DNA of 64,000 nucleotides, taken from positions 3,817,501 to 3,881,500 of the forward strand of contig NZ_BDEL01000001.1 of NCBI RefSeq assembly GCF_001685485.1, in the 5' to 3' direction. The notes beneath the pieces were generated by a model. It saw nothing but the letters and a program-made list of their open reading frames with translations. It searched no databases and had not been told where the DNA came from. Made by a program: the position numbers and the translations under genes. This document shows, in pieces, positions 26,416 to 37,600 of this stretch. This DNA is from Formosa haliotis. GTDB lineage: Bacteria; Bacteroidota; Bacteroidia; Flavobacteriales; Flavobacteriaceae. Position 1 is the first letter of the stretch. The number at the start of each line of letters is the position of its first letter.

Positions 26416-27444
26416 ATGTATATTACAATTTCGCCACAGAAAACAGGTGGGCATTTTACTTCTAGTTCATCAGATTTCGTAGACTATCTGGAGAAGGAAA
26501 ATCAGGAACTAGAAGTCGAAGACATGGAGCATTTTTTTAACCAGTATGGGGAAAACATTTCTGCAGAGGAAGTGATCTCTTCAATAGATAAAAACACAAC
26601 TAAACTAAAATCTAAGGAACCTAAATTTTATAGTATAACGGTTAATCCTAGTCAGTATGAATTGCAAGCGATTCAAAATTCGTCTGCTGTATTGAAAGAC
26701 TATACAAAAAGCATCATGCAGGATTATGTGTCCTGTTTTAATCGTGAAATTAAAGGGCGCCCAATTGGTATAAAAGATATTGTTTATTTTGCAAAAATAG
26801 AACATCAAAGAACATTTAAAGGAACAGATAAACAAGTAAGAGAAAATCAGCCTTACGCTTCACAAATCTTAGAACTTAAAACACAAATTAGAAAAATTGA
26901 ACAAGGCACAGGTAACAAAAATATTCAAGATTTAAAGGGAAAAATAGATAAACTTGAACAAGAGGCACCGTGGAAACAAGATGGCAAACGAATTGTTCAA
27001 GGCATGCAGAAAAATGGATATCAAAGTCATATTCATATTATCGTGAGCCGAAAAGATGCTTCAAACAGTGTGAGTTTATCCCCTGGAAGTAAATACAAAG
27101 CTTCGGAAGTTATGATCAATGGGCGAATGATTAAACGTGGCTTTAATCGAGATGCTTTTTTTGAAAAATCAGAAAAAAGATTTGATAAAATGTTTAATTA
27201 TAAACGGAATTATGCAGAGAGCTATCAATCTAAAAAAGACTTTGTAAAAAATCCGAAACTATATTTTTCATCCCTTCTAGGACTTCCTATTAGTGAACGT
27301 GCTTTGGCTTTAAAAATACTAGGTAAATCTGGAGTACCCATTCCTAACATCCCGTTTAATACCACACAGGTAGCTATTCAAATTATGAAAAAACTACAAC
27401 ACGGTATTGGTGTCGCTTTGAAATCAGGATCAATAGGTATATAG
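26416..27444 (+). CDS. mobB: MobB-type relaxase (DUF5712)
   Basis: A 342-residue relaxase-like protein. The N-terminus (MYITISPQKTGGHFTSSSSDFVDYLEKEN) and a central KFYSITVNPSQYEL block are typical of the Bacteroidota MobB/DUF5712 family; SHIHIIVSRKD (~200-210) supplies the HxH metal-binding signature for nicking at oriT, and Tyr residues near the N-terminus are candidates for the nucleophile. It lies between BfmA/BtgA and the coupling protein with spacings of 12 and 2 bp, so the three are one operon. Confidence 0.85.
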   Translation: MYITISPQKTGGHFTSSSSDFVDYLEKENQELEVEDMEHFFNQYGENISAEEVISSIDKNTTKLKSKEPKFYSITVNPSQYELQAIQNSSAVLKDYTKSIMQDYVSCFNREIKGRPIGIKDIVYFAKIEHQRTFKGTDKQVRENQPYASQILELKTQIRKIEQGTGNKNIQDLKGKIDKLEQEAPWKQDGKRIVQGMQKNGYQSHIHIIVSRKDASNSVSLSPGSKYKASEVMINGRMIKRGFNRDAFFEKSEKRFDKMFNYKRNYAESYQSKKDFVKNPKLYFSSLLGLPISERALALKILGKSGVPIPNIPFNTTQVAIQIMKKLQHGIGVALKSGSIGI

Positions 27445-27446
27445 GT

Positions 27447-29018
27447 ATGGAAACGCTAGAAATAGTAATTTATATTATGTTACAGTCTTGCTTGTTTTAT
27501 GTTCTGTATCGCCTATTGAAATTGGCTTTCTGGATGAATTGCTTCATACTCATCTTATTCGTAATACTTTCAAGTCAATTTAGCGAAATGGGCTTAGTTC
27601 AAAGTCTTTTGTTATTTGGCTGTCCGCTCCTATTAATAAATATTATCGGATTTGTTTATTTTCAGAAAGCAGAAGAATCTTCTGAAAATATACGTTATAG
27701 GGTGCCTTTTAAGTTGAATTCAAAAAAATTAGTGATTGAGAATATTAAACGAGGTGCTTCTGTAATTGGATCTGCGGGAAGTGGAAAGACAGAAAGTGTA
27801 GTCTTTAATTTTCTTCAACATTTTAGTAAGTATCAGTTTTGTGGGGTGATCCATGATTACAAGTCGTTCGAGCTTACCGAAATCGCTTATCCTTTATTTG
27901 AAAACTCAGGAGTTGATTTCAAAATCATTGGATTTGATACGATTTATGATCGTGTAAATCCAATCGCTCCAAGGTATCTTCCAAATGAAGAAAGCGTGAA
28001 TGAAGTAGCACGTGTACTTATTGAAAACCTATTAGAACAAAAAGAATCGGGAAGTACTGGAACTACTAAATTTTTTAATGATGCTGCAGAAGGATTGATA
28101 AGTGGACTAATCTGGAAGCTTAAAATAGAATATCCACATTTATGTACACTCCCACATTTAATTGCCGTGTATCAATATTTGGAAACCGAAGATTTAATTG
28201 GATTTTTAAGTTCCAATACAACCTCTCGCGCCATGGCTGATGCTTTTATAAGTGGTAAAGATTCTGAAAGGCAAACCGCAGCGGTAAAAAGTACGCTGGC
28301 AAATGCATTAAAGAAAATTAGTACCCAACGAATTTTTATGGTGCTTTCTGAAGATGAAGTGGATTTAAATATAAACACAGAACAACGTCCAATTGTCGTT
28401 TCGGTAGTGAATAATCCCAAATACGAATCGGCATACGCTCCCGTAATTGCAACTATTATTCACACAATTACGAAGCAAATGAGTGTGCGTCATGCGAAAC
28501 CTTCATTTTTATTGATGGAAGAAGCACCGACCATTCGATTATTAAATATGCACCGGATTCCAGCTACATTAAGAAGCTACGATATTGCAACCATCTATGT
28601 GCTTCAAGATAAAATCCAGAACGATATTATGTATGGAGATAAAGCGAGTAAGGCGATTTTGAGTAATTTATCTTATCAATTTTTTGGAAAGGTTAATGAT
28701 CCCGATACTGCCAAATACTACGAGCGTTTTTTTGAACTTGTAAAACAAGAAACTACTAGTGTGAACCGGGGTTATAATTTAGATTTTGATACCCGAGTTA
28801 CTACAGGGGAACGAGAGGTGTCAAAAATTCGAGCCGATGTGTTTTTTAGATTAAAACCTGGAGAGTTTGTCGTTTTCGCAGATGGAAAGGAACGAAAAGT
28901 ACAATTCGAATTACAGCAAATAGAAAAGGGCTTACCTAAGCAAGAATGCATTTATACAGCATCCGATTTACAAGCTAACTTTGATAGAGTTTATGCTGAT
29001 ATCTTGGAGATATTTTAG
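27447..29018 (+). CDS. Type IV coupling protein (VirD4/TraD-like ATPase)
   Basis: A 523-residue conjugative coupling protein. Two or three N-terminal transmembrane helices (~5-75) anchor it in the inner membrane. Walker A is GSAGSGKTES (~109-118), Walker B PSFLLMEEAPT, and a KADVFFRLKPGEFV-type C-terminal segment follows. It should bring the relaxosome to the secretion channel and pump DNA. Also called MobC in CTnDOT-like elements. Its start overlaps closely with the end of the relaxase gene (2-bp gap), which supports co-translation. Confidence 0.9.
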   Translation: METLEIVIYIMLQSCLFYVLYRLLKLAFWMNCFILILFVILSSQFSEMGLVQSLLLFGCPLLLINIIGFVYFQKAEESSENIRYRVPFKLNSKKLVIENIKRGASVIGSAGSGKTESVVFNFLQHFSKYQFCGVIHDYKSFELTEIAYPLFENSGVDFKIIGFDTIYDRVNPIAPRYLPNEESVNEVARVLIENLLEQKESGSTGTTKFFNDAAEGLISGLIWKLKIEYPHLCTLPHLIAVYQYLETEDLIGFLSSNTTSRAMADAFISGKDSERQTAAVKSTLANALKKISTQRIFMVLSEDEVDLNINTEQRPIVVSVVNNPKYESAYAPVIATIIHTITKQMSVRHAKPSFLLMEEAPTIRLLNMHRIPATLRSYDIATIYVLQDKIQNDIMYGDKASKAILSNLSYQFFGKVNDPDTAKYYERFFELVKQETTSVNRGYNLDFDTRVTTGEREVSKIRADVFFRLKPGEFVVFADGKERKVQFELQQIEKGLPKQECIYTASDLQANFDRVYADILEIF

Positions 29019-29022
29019 GAGG

Positions 29023-29757
29023 TTATAAAACTATACCTTCATAATCTACTTTATCCAAAATACTTGGAATATTAGAATCTACTTTTGGGCTAAATAAATC
29101 CTTACTTACCGTAAATGTGCTTAATTGATTATCGTTATAATTTGAATTTATTAAAAATTTGATGTCCGATTCGTCTAAATCCTGATTTAACCATGATTGC
29201 ACATCTTGGTCTTTTAAAATTATAGGTTGCCGATTTTTTTTATTGTGAATCTTTGCAAACAATGGAGATGCTGCTTTTGTTAAAATAGTAAAGGTTAAAG
29301 TGTCCTCAATCTGCGTGTAAAGCCCAGCTAGTGATAATAGATTGTCATCTTTTTTTTTAATATGAAAAGGATATTTTTTGCTTTTATGCTCATGGGGTTC
29401 AAAAAATCCAGTTACTGGTATGATACATCTTTTTGTAAGAGCAGAATTTTTATAGATAAAATGATCAAATAATTTTTCAGACTGTGCATTTAATCCTCCT
29501 CCAAATCGCATAGCTTCTTTGTAATATGGAGCAATGTCTTCTGCATTTTTTTTGCTTTCTGGGACAATACCCCAATGTCCATACACTAATTTTGAAGGTT
29601 CCTCTTGGGGAATAAATAGCATATATGGATGTGTAAATCCATTAATATGAAATCGTGGAGCATCAAATGTTTCTCTAGCTTTTTCATCAACAAGCGAAAC
29701 TTTGTAATGATTTTCAATCTTTTTTACTTTCTGTATTTGTGAAGTGTGGAAGCACAT
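29023..29757 (-). CDS. SOS response-associated peptidase (YedK/HMCES family)
   Basis: A 244-residue SRAP-domain protein, which crosslinks to abasic sites in single-stranded DNA and so shields them. The catalytic Cys 2 (MCFHTS), Asn in GGLNAQSEK, Glu in GFFEPHEH and a His in KIHNKKNRQP are all present. Length and order are normal. On conjugative elements such proteins may protect single-stranded transfer DNA. It converges on the coupling-protein gene with a 4-bp gap. A second, degraded copy lies at 57063-57617 in the opposite orientation. Confidence 0.92.
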   Translation of the reverse strand: MCFHTSQIQKVKKIENHYKVSLVDEKARETFDAPRFHINGFTHPYMLFIPQEEPSKLVYGHWGIVPESKKNAEDIAPYYKEAMRFGGGLNAQSEKLFDHFIYKNSALTKRCIIPVTGFFEPHEHKSKKYPFHIKKKDDNLLSLAGLYTQIEDTLTFTILTKAASPLFAKIHNKKNRQPIILKDQDVQSWLNQDLDESDIKFLINSNYNDNQLSTFTVSKDLFSPKVDSNIPSILDKVDYEGIVL

Positions 29758-30161
29758 GGGTATACTGGAGATTTTGAAGTTGATATCACATTTTACTCTA
29801 CTAATTTATTAAAACTATAATTTTCTATATCCTTGATAGAGGTTTTTATCTATAAATAAAATGCTTAAGGTTGTAATCTACTTTTTACATTCACTTTCAG
29901 TTTGTTAAATTACTAATTTCAATTTGATAGCAATAAATTGGACAAATTGCAATTTAAAAATGTTTTTCCTGAGAACACTTAAAAATAGATAATTTAAAAT
30001 ATAATATAATTTGTATGTAAAATACCCAAAATTGGGTATTGATATTATTATCTAATAATATCATTTTTAAATAATATTTTAATTCAAATAAAATGATAGT
30101 CATTTATCGAACAAAAAGATGACTTCGGTAATGATATTTATGTTTAAAATTATTTCATTGG
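29758..30161. other. Intergenic region with two adjacent palindromes
   Basis: About 400 bp without a gene, very AT-rich. AATACCCAAAATTGGGTATT (30021-30040, 9-bp arms) is followed directly by GATATTATTA-TC-TAATAATATC (30041-30062). Both lie about 100-140 bp before the secreted-protein gene. The first resembles a palindrome at 48770-48811 upstream of another secreted-protein gene. Confidence 0.55.
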
Positions 30162-31841
30162 ATGATATTTTTTAATCGCAACTTATGTGTTCTCTTTGTT
30201 TTAATAATTGTTTCTTCAAATAGTTGGGCACAATCTATTAATAATATAGGGCTCCCTTCTTATAGAAGCTGTGTGTCTATTGGTAAAACAAATTTTGACT
30301 ATACTACTTGTCTTACGAGTCGAAAGGAAAATAAACATAGAGCGGCGAAGGCCTTATTAACTAACAATTGTGATCAGAAAGTCGAAGTTATTGTGGGATT
30401 TACGGGGGAATTTATATACGCAAACAATCAACCAAAGGATGTGACACTTTTGCAGGGAACCACTTCTAGAGTGTTTCTTGACCCAGGGAAGTCGGAAGAG
30501 GTTATGATGTGTGATGCAAAACTAGATTCAGGAAAACTAAATATAGTTGAAATCACAGGAAGAGAAATTGAAAAGGAGGAAGAAAGTGTTGAAACAAATA
30601 ATTCATTTCCTACAAGTTCGTCTTCAAATGCGGGAAATAGGTCTTTTAGTTCAGGTAGTAGAACATCTTTCTCGAGCACATCCTACTCATCTAATACTAT
30701 AACAACAATAGATGGGTCTTTAATGGAAAGTAGAACCTCGACAAATAATTCTTCCTTAAATAAACCGACTGGGAATACTACTGAACAATTAAGTATGAAT
30801 ACTAATAGTCCTGATAATAGAACGAAATTAAATGATATCCATGAAAAAAATCAAATTAACAGATTAAAACGGGAAATGGAATTTCAGGCTTTTCAAGAAA
30901 AAATGAATAAACAGCAAGAAGAAATTCGAAAAAATAGGATAGCACTAGAAACTGCAAGTACAGAGGCGACAAATCAAATTGCAAATGGCAATTATTTAGA
31001 AGGAGCTAGCGTCTATGCAAACGAGTTAGCCAGACAAGGTAATGCGGGAGCTGCTTATGGTACCTTAGCAGTAGGGATGGCAGCGGAGGTTTGGTCAATG
31101 GTAGCGACAGAAAAAAAGAAAAAGAAAGAGGCAGAGGAACGTAGACTAGCCCAGGAAAGGGAGTTGGCTAGGCAGGAGCAGCAAAGAATAGATCTTATTC
31201 AAAAGCAGAAAATAGAATTTTTTAGAATTGCTCAGGAAGAGAGCTCGAAAATTATGAAACAAATTAAAATTAGAACTGAATTCGTTGAGGAAAAAATAGA
31301 GCATTCCAAAACGTTTAATTTATATTCTAATAATGTTACGCCTATCTACTTATTTTATTTAGAGGTGGAAAAAAATCATAAAGATTTTAAAGATTCGATT
31401 AGCTTCCCAGATATTGCAGAATTTAAGTATAATAAAACTCCCGAACTTATTTTTTCACCCATTATAGCAGTTAACCCTCTTTCAAATGGGGAGTATCCAT
31501 TTCTTGAAAATATTCATATGAAAATTAGACAAAAATATTTCAAGGATACTAACAAGAAATATAAAATATATAATTGGAGCAAAGATAAAAATGAAATTTA
31601 TGACATATATTCTAAGGAGACAGAAAAGGCAACAAGCAAAGGTTTTATTATAAAAATTCCTTCGGAAGAAGTGGTTGTTTTGAATGAAAGTAAAGTTAGT
31701 TCTAATAGTCCATATTGGGAATCGGGGAGTAATATTACGGGTAAAGAATCCTCTAAAAGTATAAATTATTGGGATGACACTTCCGAAAAAGATTCTATCC
31801 AAACTCCTATTATAAATAAAACTGATTATTGGAAAAACTAA
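30162..31841 (+). CDS. Secreted hypothetical protein with coiled coil and YW repeats
   Basis: A 559-residue exported protein of unknown family. A signal peptide ends near SNSWAQ (~24). A Cys-containing beta domain follows (~35-130), then a Ser/Thr/Asn-rich linker (~145-225), a charged coiled coil (~225-265), an Ala/Gly helical patch (GAAYGTLAVGMAAEVW, ~298-313), a long Lys/Glu/Arg coiled coil (~315-375) and a beta-rich C-terminal part. Three short YW motifs (PYWES, NYWDD, DYWKN) are spaced through the last 50 residues. The next gene (TPR/beta-barrel) starts 26 bp on, so the two probably work together at the envelope. Confidence 0.7.
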   Translation: MIFFNRNLCVLFVLIIVSSNSWAQSINNIGLPSYRSCVSIGKTNFDYTTCLTSRKENKHRAAKALLTNNCDQKVEVIVGFTGEFIYANNQPKDVTLLQGTTSRVFLDPGKSEEVMMCDAKLDSGKLNIVEITGREIEKEEESVETNNSFPTSSSSNAGNRSFSSGSRTSFSSTSYSSNTITTIDGSLMESRTSTNNSSLNKPTGNTTEQLSMNTNSPDNRTKLNDIHEKNQINRLKREMEFQAFQEKMNKQQEEIRKNRIALETASTEATNQIANGNYLEGASVYANELARQGNAGAAYGTLAVGMAAEVWSMVATEKKKKKEAEERRLAQERELARQEQQRIDLIQKQKIEFFRIAQEESSKIMKQIKIRTEFVEEKIEHSKTFNLYSNNVTPIYLFYLEVEKNHKDFKDSISFPDIAEFKYNKTPELIFSPIIAVNPLSNGEYPFLENIHMKIRQKYFKDTNKKYKIYNWSKDKNEIYDIYSKETEKATSKGFIIKIPSEEVVVLNESKVSSNSPYWESGSNITGKESSKSINYWDDTSEKDSIQTPIINKTDYWKN

Positions 31842-31867
31842 TATTAGAATCAAATAAATCGTACTTT

Positions 31868-33217
31868 ATGAAAAAAACAACCATTTTTACTTGCTTTATT
31901 TTTTATTTATTCAGCTATACCTGTTTGGCTCAAAATACAAATATCGCAAAGGCATATTATATTAATGCAAGAGAAGCTTATGAGAAAAAGGATTTTAAAG
32001 GATCTATGGAATATTTGGAAAATGCAAAGCAAGAAATAAAGGGAACCAATCCTGATATAATTTATTTAGAATTGCTATGTAATTATAATATTGATAAATT
32101 GAATCCTAATATCGATGAATTATCCATGGAGTTTATTAATTCAGCAAATTCAGGAGATGAACGAATTAATGAGGTTAGCTTAATTTCAGTGGAGCACAAA
32201 GAGTTAGTGGCTAAAGAAAAGGAGCGAGAAAAAGAAATGTATAATTTGGCTGTTTCTGCTAATGAATTGACTTACATAAGGAATTACTTGGAAGCTTATC
32301 CTTCAGGAGAAAGAGCCAAGGAAATAGAAGCTGTTTTGGAGCAAAAAGAAATAACCGATTATAATAATGCTCTAGAAATCAATACGGTTGAAGCCTATGT
32401 TACTTTTAATCAAAACTACCCTAATAGTGATTACTTTAGCGAAATAAAGACAAGACTTGACAAGGCTAGAGATTTTGAATTACATGAAAAGGCTTTAAAA
32501 GAAGATACCGTGTATTATTATAAACTTTATTTAACTAATTATCCAGACGGAAATTATAGGGAGGAGATTGAAGCTGCATTTGAAAATAAATTATTAATAA
32601 CTGCGAATGAAGAGTTTAAAACTGATAATGTTAATGCGGCATTGAAGACCTATGAATCATATAGGGAATTATTTCCAGAAGGGAAAAATATATATGTTGT
32701 AAATCAAAGAATTGAAGAGTTACAAGACAAAATAGATAAGGAAAATAAGTTGAATGATAGAACATCAGCAAATTATTTTATGCTAACATATTCTTCTGAT
32801 AATTTATTTGGGTTTCAATTTGGTAAAGTTCATTTAAATAAGATTGGTGCATATTTTAATTTAAATGTAAACAAATCAGTGACAAAACTCCAATTTTCAA
32901 TAGATCATACTATTCCAGAATTATCAAATGAATATGAAGAAGCTTCAATTTCTTCTAGTTTTGGACTAAGTTATAAAATTACATATCCTATTTGGATTTA
33001 TGCAGGTGGAGGGGTTAAATACATTGAATATTTTCAAAAAGATAATGAAGATTTTGCAGGTATAGAAGTAGAAGGTAAAAGTGCATATAATTTTTATCCA
33101 GAAATAGGTTTACAAGTAAAAATTAAAAAAATAATTGTAATAAAAACAGGGGTATTGTATATTGATAGTGATATTTATTTTCAAGGCGGTATAGGTATAC
33201 AAACTAGAAATTGGTAA
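31868..33217 (+). CDS. TPR-like/outer-membrane beta-barrel hypothetical protein
   Basis: A 449-residue exported protein. After a signal peptide ending in CLAQ (~21) comes a tetratricopeptide-like region (NAREAYEKKDFKGSMEYLENAKQ) and several repeated helical units with the pattern Y-tract-F...YP-G/D...EI (YLEAYPSGERAKEIE, FNQNYPNSDYFSEIK, YLTNYPDGNYREEIE, YRELFPEGKN). The last ~130 residues alternate hydrophobic and polar residues and resemble an outer-membrane beta-barrel with a terminal aromatic (TRNW). Co-directional with the preceding secreted gene. The start ATG at 31868 gives a proper signal peptide. Family unknown. Confidence 0.72.
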   Translation: MKKTTIFTCFIFYLFSYTCLAQNTNIAKAYYINAREAYEKKDFKGSMEYLENAKQEIKGTNPDIIYLELLCNYNIDKLNPNIDELSMEFINSANSGDERINEVSLISVEHKELVAKEKEREKEMYNLAVSANELTYIRNYLEAYPSGERAKEIEAVLEQKEITDYNNALEINTVEAYVTFNQNYPNSDYFSEIKTRLDKARDFELHEKALKEDTVYYYKLYLTNYPDGNYREEIEAAFENKLLITANEEFKTDNVNAALKTYESYRELFPEGKNIYVVNQRIEELQDKIDKENKLNDRTSANYFMLTYSSDNLFGFQFGKVHLNKIGAYFNLNVNKSVTKLQFSIDHTIPELSNEYEEASISSSFGLSYKITYPIWIYAGGGVKYIEYFQKDNEDFAGIEVEGKSAYNFYPEIGLQVKIKKIIVIKTGVLYIDSDIYFQGGIGIQTRNW

Positions 33218-33258
33218 ATTATTGATGCCAGCGGCAACTCATTAAAGTATCAAATAAA

Positions 33259-33293
33259 AAATCTCAGGTTAGAAGTTAATCTGAGATTTTTTT
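33259..33293 (+). terminator. Terminator after the secreted-protein operon
   Basis: AAATCTCAG / CTGAGATTT with a T run, almost identical to the integrase terminator at 11495-11529. Confidence 0.88.
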
Positions 33294-33541
33294 ATTGGTT
33301 TAAATAAGAGTGGAACACCACCGCAACTTCATTGCAGCACATGGGATAATTTTAAAATAGAATAACTATAAGCTTAAATTACTAAAATAAATTATACATT
33401 TTAATTTTGGTTTGTTTTCTTGAATTATCCATGTCAAATGTGATTAACTTGAAAATTGATAGGATAACATTCTAAAATAACTAATGGTTAAAGTAAAAGA
33501 TATTTTTATTACTAATAAATTCAATTTATCTTGTAAGAAGA

Positions 33542-34417
33542 CTAAATTCATTACCAAAATCTGGAGGTTGGTTAAACACCGTAAAAGTTGTTTTAGGATT
33601 TTTAGAGTTGGCTTTAGCGTTTAAATTTTTAAGTCAGGCCGATTTAGTATTACAACTTCACATATTAGAGAGCGAGGTCTTTATCGCGATTTGGATTGCC
33701 ATTTTTGGAGCCTTAGCCTTTTATTTATTCGGAAAAATTCAATTGCCACACGATTCGCCATTAACACATATTTCGGTAGGGCGATTAAGTTTAGGCTTGA
33801 TCGTATTAAGTTTTACCATTTATATGATTCCAGGGCTTTGGGGAGCGCCTTTAAATTTAATTAGTGCCTTTCCGCCGCCATTAGAATATAGCGAATCTCC
33901 TTATGGTGTTGGATTCTCTAAGTTAGGATCGGGCGGTAGTGCAGCGGCTCATGGCGATTTACCAGAAGGCGCCCATTTATTAGCACCACACGATATTATG
34001 GCCTTTAACGATTACGATACAGGATTAGCCTATGCTAAAAAAGTAGGAAAACCGGTGATGTTAGATTTTACAGGTTGGGCCTGTGTAAACTACCGAAAAA
34101 TGGAACAAAATGTATGGCCAGATCTAGGTGTTTTAAATATTCTTAAAAACGATGTGGTATTAATTTCATTGTATGTAGATGATAAGCGCGAATTAGAACC
34201 CGAAGAAGTTACAGAGTCGCAATTAAAACCAGGCAAGCAGTTAAAGTATATCGGACAAAAATGGAGTGAATTACAAACCATAAAATACAAGTCGAACTCA
34301 CAACCATTTTACGTGATTATCGATCATAACGAAGACAAGTTGGTAGAGCCTGTAGGCTATCTGCCAGATGTGCCAGAATATAAAGCTTGGTTAGAGGAAG
34401 GGGTGTTAAAGTTTTAA
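33542..34417 (+). pseudogene. dsbD-like thiol:disulfide interchange protein, 3' fragment
   Basis: Only the last third of a Bacteroidota DsbD/CcdA-thioredoxin protein is present. Recognisable text begins abruptly at [26 protein letters not shown] (described in two halves: [14 protein letters not shown], then [12 protein letters not shown]), followed by two membrane segments and a periplasmic thioredoxin domain ending in [16 protein letters not shown]. The first in-frame start is a TTG at 33608, which would not give a usable N-terminus. The catalytic CVNC expected in GWACVNCRKME reads CVNY (TAC), so one redox Cys is lost. No transposase or terminal repeat marks the breakpoint. Confidence 0.78.
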
Positions 34418-34696
34418 TTATATAAACCCTTACTTAGTGTCCAAGAACAAAAACATGCAAACAATCCTTTAGTTTTACAGAAAATCACATTATATAAATC
34501 TATTATTCTATCACTATATAATCATAGATTTATATAATTATGGAAATCCGTAATTATATTACAATGCTATTTAGTATTTTTAAAGATTTATGGATAAATA
34601 TCTGACTATGGTCAATATTGAGATGATTAATACAAAAAAATAGTCGAGAAATTGAAATGTGAATGATAGCGGAATGAACTCTCGATATTACTAACA

Positions 34697-37600
34697 ATGG
34701 GTTGTGAAATGAATACAAATTTTAGTTTTTTAAAAGATAATTATTTTAACTTATTTCAGTTAGCCTTGCTAGCCGAACGTAATTGTTATTCAGATCCTAG
34801 TACTACTTTATCAAAACTTAGAATTCTTTCAGAAAAGCTAGCTAGCATTTTAATTGATTTCGAACTGCTTGACGAGCCTTACGATAAAAAACAAATGAGT
34901 AGACTGACTGTTTTAGCGAATAACTCAGATACGCCTTCCGAAATCATTTCTATTTTCCATACCATAAGAAAATCTGGTAATAAAGCTTCACATTCAGGTG
35001 AAGGAACAGAAGCAGAAGCACGATATATGCTAAGGCAGACATTCTATTTAACCAAATGGTTTATTGAGGTGTATGAAAATGAAGATGTACATTCAGACTA
35101 TGTAATACCTCAAGAATCATGGTTTGTTACAAATGATTCAAGAGCTGAAGAGCTTGAAGAAGAATTAGAGCGCCTTAAACAAGAAGTCGTTGGTTATAAA
35201 CAAAAAATTAAAGAGTATACTCAAATTTCTGAGGAAGCAAAACAAGAACGTAAAGAACGAGCTTTTGCTAAGGTTATAAAAACTGAACAAACAGAAGCAG
35301 AAACTAGAGACCGTATAGATAAACAATTACGTGATGCGGGTTGGGAGTGCGATACCAAAACATTAAACTATAAAACATGTAAAACACTTCCTCAAAAAGG
35401 CAAACAGATAGCTATTGCTGAATGGAAGTGTGGTTCTAAATGGGCAGATTACGCTTTATTTAATGGCTTGGATTTAATAGGAATTATAGAAGCAAAAAAG
35501 CACATTAAAAATGTAATGAGCGATTTAGGCCAAGCAAAAACCTATAGCCAAATTATAACTGCAAATCACGATATAACATTTCCTAATCATCCAAATAGCG
35601 ATGTTTACAAGGTTCCTTTTATGTTTGCCTCAAATGGAAGACCATTTCTAGAACAATTTAAAACAGCTTCAGGAATTTGGTTTTGGGATGGCAGACAACA
35701 AAAAAACATGGCAAGGCCATTAGCAAATTGGTTTTCGCCCAGAGATTTAATAGAAAAATTGGATTATGATGAGCGTGATGGTGTTGACAAACTTAAGAAA
35801 ACAGGATTCGATTTATTATCAGATCCTAGTGGTTTAAATCTAAGAGCATATCAAATAGAAGCTATTAAAGCTGTAGAACATAAAATATTAACCGATAATC
35901 AAGATAGACGTGCCTTACTTGCTATGGCAACAGGTACAGGAAAAACACGAACTATGATTGGTATGTGCTACCGACTCATTGCTTCGGGAAGATTCAGACG
36001 AATATTATTTCTTGTAGACAGACGCATGCTTGGCGAACAGGCAGCAGACGCGTTTAAAGAAGTTCATATAGAGGGTTTACAAACATTTGCTCAAATATAT
36101 GGGTTACAGGATTTGGAAGATAAGGCAGCCGAGCTAGATACCAAAATTCATTTTGCAACTGTGCAAGGTATGGTTCAGCGTATTGCGTATTCCGACGATC
36201 CGCCTAGCATTGGTGATTATGATTGTATTGTGGTCGATGAAGCGCATAGAGGGTACACCTTGGATAAGGAAATGGACGAAGAGGAAGTCGTGCTTCGAGA
36301 TCAGTTAGACTTTCAAAGTAAATATCGCATGGTATTAGATTATTTTGATGCTTACCGTATAGGTTTAACTGCTACACCAGCACTTCATACTAAGGAGATT
36401 TTTGGAGACCCTGTATATACGTATTCTTACCGACAAGCAGTTATAGAAGGATATTTAATAGATTTTGAACCTCCTTTTGTATTCCAAACCTCTTTATCTA
36501 AAGATGGTATTGTTTGGGAAAAGGGAGATGAAGTTAAGATTTATGATCCTGAAGACAATGAAATAAAAGATATAGGAGTTACTCCAGATGAAATAAAGGT
36601 TGAGATAACAGGCTTTAATAGAAAAGTAATTACCGAGAATTTTAACCGTGTAATACTAAACGAGTTGATTTCAACCTATGGTGTTCTTCCTGAAAACAGA
36701 GATAAAACTTTAATATTTGCTGCTACTAATGCACATGCAGATACTATAGTTAAATTATTATATGAGGAGTACGCCGAATTAGGTGAAGATGTAGATGCTG
36801 ATGCCATTGTAAAAATAACCGGCGATGTATACAATAGAGCCGATTTGTTGCGAAAATTCAAAAACGATCAATATCCTAGTATCGTTGTAACGGTCGATTT
36901 ACTTACCACAGGTATTGATGTGCCAAGCATCTCTAATTTGGTGTTCTTAAGGCGTGTAAATTCACGTATTTTATACGACCAAATGATTGGGCGTGCAACA
37001 CGGCGATGCGATGAAATTGGTAAAGAAGTTTTTAAAATATACGATTGTGTAGGTGTTACCGAAATCATGTCTAAAGAGCAGGTCATGAAACCTGTAGCGC
37101 CTTTAGTCACGAAATCTTTTGCCGACCTAGTAGAGGAGCTAGCGATTATTGAAGATAACTATTCAAAGGACGCCAAACTAGATCGAATCATTGCTAAAAT
37201 CCAACGTAAATTTTCTAGTTTTAATAAGGAGCAGAAAGAGCAATTCGAAATTTTATCTGGAGAACCTACCGCAAGAGATTTCGCTAAAAAGTTAAAAGCT
37301 GTAGATCCTGAAGCCCTTAATAAGTCTGTTGAAGATTATGGGCATTTATGGGAGTTTTTAGATCGAGAAAAAGGAAAGGCATTTAATTACGGTACCCTTT
37401 ACAGTGACCATGAAGATAAGTTAGAAGAAGTCTCTAGAGCTTACGAAAAAAATCTAAAACCTAAAGATTATCTAGAATCATTCACCGAGTTTATAAACAA
37501 CAACAGAAACGAGATTTCGGCTTTAAATGTAGTTTGTACGAAACCAAGTAGTTTAACAAGAACTGAATTAAAAGAGTTACGCTTAATTCTAGATACTCAA

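Noticed and set aside
31482..31853. Antisense frame opposite the secreted-protein gene, and similar long opposite frames elsewhere
   Set aside because: Entirely covered by coding sequence on the other strand with strong protein signal; treated as shadows.
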